Source: Solirubrobacterales bacterium
GTDB taxonomy: Bacteria; Actinomycetota; Thermoleophilia; Solirubrobacterales; Solirubrobacteraceae
Direction of reading: 5' to 3'
NCBI GenBank assembly: GCA_017354065.1
Contig: JAFMRN010000047.1
Coordinates: 1-11,415, forward strand
DNA length: 11,415 nucleotides
A model generated the notes under the pieces. The model was given only the letters and a program-made list of their open reading frames with translations. It did no database searches and was not told the origin of the DNA. Both the position numbers and the translations under genes were made by a program. Below are positions 6,733 to 11,415 of this stretch, in pieces. Each line of letters begins with the position of its first letter. Position 1 is the first letter of the stretch.

Positions 6733-6860
6733 CCGCGAGGTGCTCGACCGTGGAGCACTACGCCCGCCGCGGCCTGCTCCCGAGCATCAAGATCGGCCGC
6801 CACCGGTGGTTCCTTCGCTCGCGGCTCGAGCAGGCAATCGTTCAGCTTGTGAGCGTTTGA
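6729..6860 (+). pseudogene. Remnant of an excisionase-type (Xis/MerR-like) helix-turn-helix gene
   Basis: This frame encodes LTARCSTVEHYARRGLLPSI and continues with KIGRHRWFLRSRLEQAI. That is the second half of the small excisionase-family DNA-binding domain: the recognition helix with TVEHYARRG, the LPSIKIGR wing and the RSRLEQAI helix. Intact members begin with an LTxxEVAxLL-like first helix, which is missing here between LTA and CST. A neighbouring frame reads EEVAADREVLDR. So either about seven codons were lost or a frameshift split the gene; I cannot tell which. No credible start lies directly upstream, since the frame runs back into the zinc-ribbon gene. A short product from the GTG at 6750 (36 aa) is possible. 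The stop at 6858-6860 is one base before the PPK2 start codon, a spacing typical of translational coupling, so some translation may still matter. Confidence 0.55.
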
Positions 6861-6861
6861 C

Positions 6862-7665
6862 GTGGACGCCGCGGGTCCGGAAAAGCGGAAGCTGACACGA
6901 GCGAAGTTTGACGCTGAGCTCGCCGAGCTCCATCTGGAGCTCGTGAGGATGCAGGACTGGGTCAAGCAGAGCGGGGTCAAGGTGTGCGTGCTGTTCGAGG
7001 GGCGCGACGCGGCCGGCAAGGGCGGGACGATCAAGCGGATCACAGAGCCGCTGAACCCCCGTGTCTGTCGCGTAGCAGCGCTCGCGGCCCCGACGGAGAA
7101 GGAACGGACGCAGTGGTACTTCCAGCGCTACGTGGCGCACCTTCCGGCCGCGGGAGAGATCGTGTTGTTCGACCGCTCCTGGTACAACCGCGCCGGGGTA
7201 GAGCGGGTCATGGGCTTCTGCAGCGAGGATGAGTACCGGGAGTTTCTGCGCACCACGCCCGAGTTTGAGCGGATGCTGCTGGGCTCGGGGATCATCCTGA
7301 TCAAGTACTGGTTCTCGGTCTCGGACGCAGAACAGGAGCGCCGGTTCCAGGACCGCATCAAAGACCCGCTGAAGCGCTGGAAGCTGAGCCCGATGGACCT
7401 GGAATCGCGCCGCCGCTGGTTCGAGTACACGAAAGCCAAGGACACGATGTTCGAGCACACGGACACGGCCGATTCCCCGTGGTGGGTGGTGGCGGCCGAC
7501 AACAAGCGCAGGGCGCGCCTGAACTGCATCCGTCACCTGCTGTCGATGGTCCCGTACGAACAGATCGATCCGCCGAAGATCAAGCTCCCACAGCGCCAGC
7601 CGGCGGATCCGAAGTACCGGCGGCCGCCGATCGAGTCGATGCATTGGGTCCCAGAGCACTACTGA
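6862..7665 (+). CDS. ppk2: Polyphosphate kinase 2, class I type
   Basis: This 267-aa enzyme belongs to the PPK2 family, which transfers phosphate between polyphosphate and nucleotides. Single-domain class I members mainly turn ADP or GDP into ATP or GTP using polyphosphate. The Walker A loop is GRDAAGKGG at 47-55 (K53), followed by TIKRITEPLNPR. The Walker B stretch is VLFDRSWYNR (101-110, with D104). The lid region, about 115-180, includes RRFQDRIKDPLKRWKLSPMDL. The length fits a one-domain PPK2. The GTG start gives the usual short head before the conserved LTRAKFDAELAELHLELV helix. There is no clear Shine-Dalgarno sequence, and the start lies one base after the stop of the upstream helix-turn-helix frame, so translation may be coupled. 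The sensor kinase gene follows after 73 bp. The family call is very strong; nucleotide preference is from family knowledge. Confidence 0.95.
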   Translation: MDAAGPEKRKLTRAKFDAELAELHLELVRMQDWVKQSGVKVCVLFEGRDAAGKGGTIKRITEPLNPRVCRVAALAAPTEKERTQWYFQRYVAHLPAAGEIVLFDRSWYNRAGVERVMGFCSEDEYREFLRTTPEFERMLLGSGIILIKYWFSVSDAEQERRFQDRIKDPLKRWKLSPMDLESRRRWFEYTKAKDTMFEHTDTADSPWWVVAADNKRRARLNCIRHLLSMVPYEQIDPPKIKLPQRQPADPKYRRPPIESMHWVPEHY

Positions 7666-7678
7666 CCCCAGGTTGTAT

Positions 7679-7738
7679 TTCGGGGCTCACGCGCTACTTT
7701 GCAGGAAACGTGTAGTTTGACTTCGGCCTCCGGGGGAG
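7679..7738 (+). promoter_or_regulatory. Possible promoter and ribosome binding site of the histidine kinase gene
   Basis: The 73-bp gap after ppk2 contains TAGTTT (7713-7718), a TAnnnT-type -10, about 20 nt before the kinase start. GGGGGAG (7732-7738) abuts the ATG and is an unusually close purine-rich ribosome binding site. TTCGGGGCT at 7679-7687 is an 8-of-9 match to the left half of the DosR box. No clear -35 is visible. Read-through from ppk2 is equally possible. Confidence 0.35.
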
Positions 7739-9400
7739 ATGAACACAGAAGTCGAGACGACCAGGCGGCTGATGCAGGTCGGACGCGACCTGTTGTCAGA
7801 GCTCGACCCGGACGTCGTGCTTGAGCGGATCCTGGAGGAGGCGAGGACGCTCACCGGCGCGCGCTACGCGGCCCTCGGGGTGCTGAACCCGGAGCGAACC
7901 GAGCTGGCGCGCTTCATCACGCTCGGCATCGACGAGCACGAGCGCAGGGTGATCGGCGACCTGCCACGCGGACGCGGCGTGCTGGGTGTGCTGATCGACG
8001 ACCCCAAGCCGCTCCGGCTTCCGGCTGTCGGCTCACATCCGCAGAGCTTCGGGTTCCCCGCCGGACATCCGGAGATGAGCACGTTCCTGGGCGTTCCGAT
8101 CCTGATCCGAGACAGCGCCTGGGGCAACCTGTACCTGACCGAGAAGCGCGACGGCGCCGAGTTCTCAATCGCCGACGAGCAGGCCGTTGAGGTACTCGCC
8201 CAGTTCGCTGCCACGGCGATCGAGAACGCGCGTCTCTATCAGCAAGCCGAGCGCGGTCGCCAGGAGCTGGCGCGTGTAGTGCGCGGCCTTGACGCGGCGC
8301 GAACGATCGCTGACCTGGTGGGAACGGAGTCCGAGCTGGACAGGGTTCTGGAGCTTGTGGTCAAGCGCGGCCGCGCGCTGGTGTCGGCTCAGACGGTGCT
8401 GATCCTGTTGGTCGATGGTGACGAGCTGGTGGTGGCGGCCGGTGCCGGGACGGCCGGCAACCGTCGCGGCCGCCGCCAGCCACTGGAAGGGTCTGTCTCG
8501 GGCCGCGTGCTAGCAGCGGGACGCCCAGAACGGATCGCCGACGTGGCGGTAAACCTCCCAATCGCCGTTCAGCACATCGGGGTGGTGGAGGCGCACACGG
8601 CTCTGCTTGTCCCGATGGTCCACCGCGGAAACGGGATCGGAGTGTTGATCGCATTTGACCGCGGCGCGGCCGCGGAGCAGTTCAGCAACCAGGACGAGGA
8701 CCTGCTGCGCACCTTCGCCGCGTCGGCCGCCAACGCCGTTGCCATCTCCCGCAGCGTTGAGGCCGACCGGTTGCGGATCACAATCGCCTCAGCCGAGGAC
8801 GAGCGCCGGCGCTGGGCCCGGGAGCTGCACGATCAGACCTTGCAGGGCCTTGGCGGTCTGCGCGTGCTGCTCTCAGGCGCGGGCCGTCGCGACGATCCGG
8901 AGGAGCTGCGGGCCGCCGTCGCACAGGCGATCTCAGATGTCGACACCGAGATCGAGGGGCTCCGGGCGATCATCTCCGACCTCCGGCCCGCGCTGCTGGA
9001 CGACCTCGGACTAACAGCAGCCCTAGAAGCTCTGATCGAACGGCGCCGCAGCGAGGGACTGACAGTCAACGCCGAATTGGCCTTCCCCGACCGCGAGCAT
9101 ACGCCCGAAAGCTTCTCGCTGGACCTGGAGACGACGGTGTATCGCTTCGTGCAGGAGGCGCTGACGAACGTCGTCAAGCACGCGTCCGCCACGAGCGTGT
9201 GGATCACGGCCGGACTCAACGACACGCACACCACCGTCGACATTCGGGACAACGGCGTTGGCTTTGATCCAGAGGCGCCCGCTGTCGGCCTCGGGCTTAC
9301 CGGCATCCGTGAGCGTGTGGCGCTGGCGGGCGGCAGTGTGTCGGTGGACTCCGGCGAGGATGGGACGACCCTGCACGCCGACATCCCGGTCGGCCACTAA
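7739..9400 (+). CDS. GAF-GAF sensor histidine kinase, DevS/DosS-like, probable heme sensor
   Basis: This 553-aa soluble kinase has two GAF domains (about 20-165 and 190-338), then a HisKA_3 dimerisation domain and a GHKL ATPase. The phosphoacceptor is H364 in RELHDQTLQ. The N-box is E473-ALTN-477, and the G-boxes are D504-NGVGF and G517-LGLTGI, so the kinase core is intact. Kinases of this type phosphorylate NarL/LuxR-type response regulators. GAF1 follows mycobacterial DevS closely (DDPKPLRL, GFPAGHPEMSTFLGVPI, GNLYLTEK). H110 aligns with the DevS heme ligand His149, and Y132 with the distal Tyr171, so heme binding and sensing of O2, NO or CO is likely; that is inference by alignment from memory. 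DevS-type kinases are usually paired with DevR, but no response regulator is next to it. The 3' end overlaps the GNAT gene's stop codon by 4 bp on the opposite strand. Confidence 0.93.
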   Translation: MNTEVETTRRLMQVGRDLLSELDPDVVLERILEEARTLTGARYAALGVLNPERTELARFITLGIDEHERRVIGDLPRGRGVLGVLIDDPKPLRLPAVGSHPQSFGFPAGHPEMSTFLGVPILIRDSAWGNLYLTEKRDGAEFSIADEQAVEVLAQFAATAIENARLYQQAERGRQELARVVRGLDAARTIADLVGTESELDRVLELVVKRGRALVSAQTVLILLVDGDELVVAAGAGTAGNRRGRRQPLEGSVSGRVLAAGRPERIADVAVNLPIAVQHIGVVEAHTALLVPMVHRGNGIGVLIAFDRGAAAEQFSNQDEDLLRTFAASAANAVAISRSVEADRLRITIASAEDERRRWARELHDQTLQGLGGLRVLLSGAGRRDDPEELRAAVAQAISDVDTEIEGLRAIISDLRPALLDDLGLTAALEALIERRRSEGLTVNAELAFPDREHTPESFSLDLETTVYRFVQEALTNVVKHASATSVWITAGLNDTHTTVDIRDNGVGFDPEAPAVGLGLTGIRERVALAGGSVSVDSGEDGTTLHADIPVGH

Positions 9401-9993
9401 CCGGTCAGCAACGCAAGCGCTTGTGCCTGTCCGCGGGCTGCGAACGCGGCGCGCACAGTGTCCGTTAGTTCCGTTGACAGCACTACATAGCGCAGGCCAT
9501 CGTTGCGGTCGGCCGTGATCTCGAAGCCGCTGTCACGCAGTGTCTCGAGCATCAGGTGGTTGGCCGGCATCACGGCCGCCTCCAACTGTTGGAAGCCGTT
9601 GTAAGCGGCGACTGCCGCCAGGTGAGCCAGCAGCAGAGTGCCCATGCCGAGACCCTGCAACGAGTCCGCGACCTCAAACGCGGCCTCGACCCGGCTCCCA
9701 GTCTCACGTACGTACGCCGCGTGACCGAGTACTGGCCCCCACAACCCGTCTGCCACCAATACGCCGTAGCGGTCGTGAAAGTCGATGTCAAGCGACCAGC
9801 CGGTCAGGAAGTCAATGTTGGGATACCCACAGCCGCGGTAGTACAGGGAGTCCTGTGACAGGCCTGCCAGGAACGTGTGGATTGCTGCGTAGTCATCGGT
9901 CCGTACCGGGCGGATCCAGACCGGTGTCCCGTCGCGCAGTGTCACGCGGACGGGATGGGTGAGCAGCGGTCTGGCGACGGCCGTATCGGGCAT
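9397..9993 (-). CDS. GNAT-family N-acetyltransferase (Pat-like GNAT domain)
   Basis: This 198-aa protein is a single GNAT domain, which transfers acetyl from acetyl-CoA to an amine of a protein or small molecule. The N-terminal LRDGTPVWIRPVRTDDYAA (about 19-37) and the LSQDSLYYR segment (45-53) are typical of the GNAT domains found in protein lysine acetyltransferases of the Pat type and their CoA-ligase fusions. The acetyl-CoA loop is FEVADSLQGLGMGTLLL (106-122, with Q113-GLGMG). The C-terminal part has N145-HLMLETLRDSGF. No cyclic-nucleotide or other regulatory domain is attached. ATG at 9991-9993 is preferred; a GTG one codon upstream is possible. A TAGCTT -10 lies 6 nt before the ATG, with ATTACA 17 nt further up, so the mRNA is probably leaderless. 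The gene is convergent with the histidine kinase (4-bp overlap) and divergent from the CBS gene. The substrate is unknown. Confidence 0.85.
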   Translation of the reverse strand: MPDTAVARPLLTHPVRVTLRDGTPVWIRPVRTDDYAAIHTFLAGLSQDSLYYRGCGYPNIDFLTGWSLDIDFHDRYGVLVADGLWGPVLGHAAYVRETGSRVEAAFEVADSLQGLGMGTLLLAHLAAVAAYNGFQQLEAAVMPANHLMLETLRDSGFEITADRNDGLRYVVLSTELTDTVRAAFAARGQAQALALLTG

Positions 9994-9999
9994 CACCCG

Positions 10000-10033
10000 A
10001 AGCTAGGCCCCCGACCTGTGCTTGTAATCGGGG
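10000..10033 (-). promoter_or_regulatory. Promoter of the GNAT gene with an overlapping inverted repeat
   Basis: On the minus strand ATTACA (10023-10028) and TAGCTT (10000-10005) are separated by exactly 17 nt and lie 6 nt before the ATG. This is the best -35/-10 pair in the window. An inverted repeat, CCCCGA at 10009-10014 and TCGGGG at 10028-10033 on the plus strand, brackets the spacer and touches the -35 hexamer. That is a plausible place for an operator. Confidence 0.45.
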
Positions 10034-10146
10034 CGGTGCTGCGGCGCGCTGCGGGCATGCGGCCTTTCAGCTGTGGGTTTGTGCGGATGGTCGGAACGTC
10101 CCCGTACCTGAGCATTGATCGCACAAGCCGACAAGCAGGTGAACCA

Positions 10147-10563
10147 ATGACCGTTGTAGAGCCCAGCCTCAGGCGCGTCCACGTCAAGGACGTGATGCAC
10201 ACCGGGATCCTGACCACGGATCCACAGACGCCGCTGCGCACCGTCGCGGCGATGATGGCCGAGCGCCACATCCACGCCGTCGGCGTGTCCACTCCGGACC
10301 ATGCCCGGCGGCCGATGGCGTTCGTGTCAGCGCAGGACGTTGTGGCCGCTGCCGCGCAGGACAAGGACATGACCGCCGGCCGGGCCTCGGACACCGAGGT
10401 GGTCGCGATTCCGACCGACGCCCGCGTCGACGAGGCAGCCCAGAAGATGCTTGACCATGGGGTGTCCCACCTGATCGTCGTCGAGTCCGCGAGCGGGCAC
10501 CCCTGCGGGATCATCTCGGCGCTGGACATCGTCGGCGCCTACGGTGTGCACGCCAACGGCTGA
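10147..10563 (+). CDS. Two-CBS-domain protein (Hrp1-like size and layout)
   Basis: This 138-aa protein is essentially one CBS pair, a module that binds adenosine nucleotides (ATP, AMP, SAM) and often reports energy state. CBS1 runs about 13-68, starting VKDVMHTGILTTDPQTPLRTVAAMM and ending in AFVSAQDVV. CBS2 runs about 74-132, with MTAGRASDTEVVAIPTDARV and ending in GIISALDIVGAYG. No enzyme or transporter domain is fused. Stand-alone CBS pairs of this size include mycobacterial hypoxic response protein 1, but I see no sequence feature that proves orthology. ATG at 10147 is chosen because AGGTGA lies 4 nt upstream and the CBS fold begins about a dozen residues in. Longer in-frame starts as far as 9877 would overlap the divergent GNAT gene and add an unconserved-looking stretch. 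A hairpin terminator follows 6 bp after the stop. Confidence 0.87.
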   Translation: MTVVEPSLRRVHVKDVMHTGILTTDPQTPLRTVAAMMAERHIHAVGVSTPDHARRPMAFVSAQDVVAAAAQDKDMTAGRASDTEVVAIPTDARVDEAAQKMLDHGVSHLIVVESASGHPCGIISALDIVGAYGVHANG

Positions 10564-10569
10564 GGCAGA

Positions 10570-10593
10570 GACGCCGGCTATGAGGCCGGCGTC
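10570..10593. terminator. GC-rich hairpin terminator between convergent genes
   Basis: GACGCCGGC (10570-10578) and GCCGGCGTC (10585-10593) form a perfect 9-bp stem with a 6-nt loop, starting 6 bp after the CBS gene's stop codon. No long T-tract follows on either strand, which is common for actinobacterial intrinsic terminators. It may act on transcripts from both sides. The remaining gap to 10670 shows nothing I can name. Confidence 0.65.
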
Positions 10594-10670
10594 CCGATTC
10601 CCGGTTTCGAGACAGAGATCCACGGCATCACCGTAGGCGAGGCCGGCAAATAACGGGTTCCCTGTATCGG

Positions 10671-11415
10671 TCACCTCGAGGGCCAAAAGGAGCTCGCGAA
10701 GGCCTCTACAGCCTCGTCCACCGCAGGGAAGAAGTGACCCGCTCCGATCTGTGCGCGGAGCCCGGCGCGCTCCAGGCCGCGGCGCAGATTCGCGCCGGCA
10801 CGGGCGATCGCGAAGCTGATGCCACGGCGCTGCAGCTCCGCCAGCATCTCTGAGAACGCCCGCGCGCCTGTGTAGTCGACGTCGCTCATGCCGATCGCGT
10901 CGAGCACCAGCAGCCGCGGCGGGCTGGTTGCCGAGGCTATGGTCTGTGAGACTTGCTCACGGAAGTGAGTCGCGTTTGCGTACCACAGCGGGGTCGCAAA
11001 CAGGACCACCAGCACGCCGGGGATTTCGCCTGCAGGTTGCCCGGAGTGCAGTGGGATCCAGCTGGTAGTCCCAGGAATTCGGCCCAGCACGTGCAGGTGT
11101 GGGCGCGAGCTGAGCCGGGTCCGATCGAGGATCGCCAAGCCGACCGCGACCCCGATGCCCTGCTCAACGCCGATCACCGCGACGGTCGCCAGGGTGACCA
11201 GCGTCAGGCCCGCCTCAAACCGGTCAAAGCGAACTATCGCGGTCAGGTCGCCGAGGTTGAAGATCCGGCCGGCGACGTAGAGCAGCACGCCGGCCAACGC
11301 AGCGGTCGGGACATCCGCGAGCAGTCCGGCCGCCGGGATCAGCGCGGCGAGCGCCAGCGCCGCGTACACGGACGCCAGGCGCGTGCTGGCGCCGGCCGCC
11401 TTCACCGCGGCGGTC
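10671..11415 (-). CDS. SulP-family anion transporter, C-terminal part with STAS domain (5' end outside window)
   Basis: SulP permeases move sulfate, bicarbonate or other anions across the cytoplasmic membrane. The frame is open through the window edge, so the GTG at 11403-11405 is internal and the N-terminal membrane helices (around 300 residues) lie beyond it. The visible part, numbered from that GTG, begins in the family segment T-A-A-V-K-A-A-G-A-S-T-R-L. It continues with hydrophobic helices at about 11-31, 34-48 and 66-94 (the last including the family-typical EQGIGVAVGLAI). A cytoplasmic STAS domain follows at about 128-240: GVLVVLFATPLWYANATHFREQ, then LLVLDAIGMSDVDYTGARAF with D177 and T179 at the position where SpoIIAA-like STAS domains are phosphorylated. 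The last helix is RRGLERAGL. The family is certain; which anion is moved is unknown. It is convergent with the CBS gene across a terminator hairpin. Confidence 0.92.
   Translation of the reverse strand, partial: TAAVKAAGASTRLASVYAALALAALIPAAGLLADVPTAALAGVLLYVAGRIFNLGDLTAIVRFDRFEAGLTLVTLATVAVIGVEQGIGVAVGLAILDRTRLSSRPHLHVLGRIPGTTSWIPLHSGQPAGEIPGVLVVLFATPLWYANATHFREQVSQTIASATSPPRLLVLDAIGMSDVDYTGARAFSEMLAELQRRGISFAIARAGANLRRGLERAGLRAQIGAGHFFPAVDEAVEAFASSFWPSR

Noticed and set aside
6197..6900. A mobile element or prophage edge suggested by the excisionase-like remnant
   Set aside because: No integrase, transposase, terminal repeats or target duplication is visible. Small excisionase-type HTH genes are common outside mobile elements.
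6787..7659. A 290-aa open frame on the minus strand opposite ppk2
   Set aside because: The plus strand encodes an unmistakable PPK2 with Walker motifs; the antisense frame is a shadow with biased composition.
9877..10146. N-terminal extension of the CBS-domain protein back to 9877
   Set aside because: It overlaps the divergent GNAT gene and its promoter and looks like non-coding translation. The ATG at 10147 has a ribosome binding site and lies just before the CBS fold.
10594..10670. Possible tRNA-like or attachment-site sequence (GGTTTCGAGAC and GGGTTCCCT stretches)
   Set aside because: No cloverleaf can be drawn and no duplicated core or integrase is present; treated as a plain intergenic gap.
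1..11415. A defence system, CRISPR array or biosynthetic gene cluster
   Set aside because: None of the genes belongs to known defence or assembly-line families, and no regularly spaced repeats were seen.

Overview
This is a GC-rich window whose genes have the look of a high-GC Gram-positive (Actinomycetota) chromosome. The reasons are strong G/C preference at third codon positions, several GTG starts, TAnnnT -10 elements placed 5-7 nt before start codons, an MpaB-type (DUF2236) oxygenase, an actinobacterial type of acyl-CoA dehydrogenase, and a DevS/DosS-like GAF histidine kinase. A member of the Thermoleophilia/Solirubrobacterales fits the gene mix, but that rank is a guess. I see no tRNA, rRNA, CRISPR array or intact mobile element.

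Layout. (1) 1-2316, plus strand: the C-terminal part of an acyl-CoA dehydrogenase, cut by the window edge, followed after 18 bp by an MpaB-family oxygenase, probably one operon. (2) 2323-3949, minus strand: a TetR-family regulator and a zinc-dependent medium-chain alcohol dehydrogenase 10 bp downstream. A clear 20-bp imperfect palindrome in front of the regulator is a good candidate operator. (3) 3987-5474, minus strand: a soluble diguanylate cyclase with a TPR-like N-terminal half and an intact GGDEF motif, but no RxxD inhibitory site. (4) 5475-6861: a divergent promoter region, an unrecognised 193-aa protein, a small two-helix membrane protein with a zinc ribbon, and the remnant of an excisionase-type helix-turn-helix gene. 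(5) 6862-9400, plus strand: a class I polyphosphate kinase 2 and a 553-aa GAF-GAF histidine kinase of the NarL/DesK type. Its first GAF domain keeps the residues equivalent to the heme-ligating His149 and distal Tyr171 of mycobacterial DevS. (6) 9397-11415: a GNAT acetyltransferase (minus), a two-CBS-domain protein (plus), a hairpin terminator, and the C-terminal part of a SulP transporter with its STAS domain (minus, cut by the window edge).

How they may work together. The left third looks catabolic: acyl-CoA oxidation, a heme-type oxygenase and a regulated alcohol dehydrogenase. The right two thirds are mostly signalling and stress functions: c-di-GMP synthesis, polyphosphate metabolism, a probable gas or redox sensor kinase, lysine or small-molecule acetylation, and a nucleotide-sensing CBS protein. 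This resembles the content of mycobacterial hypoxia/dormancy regulons. No response regulator lies next to the kinase, so its partner is outside the window or elsewhere in the genome. The main points worth following are the likely heme-sensing kinase, GGGAC-type half-sites near two promoters that faintly resemble DosR boxes, the TetR operator, and the run of apparently leaderless promoters.
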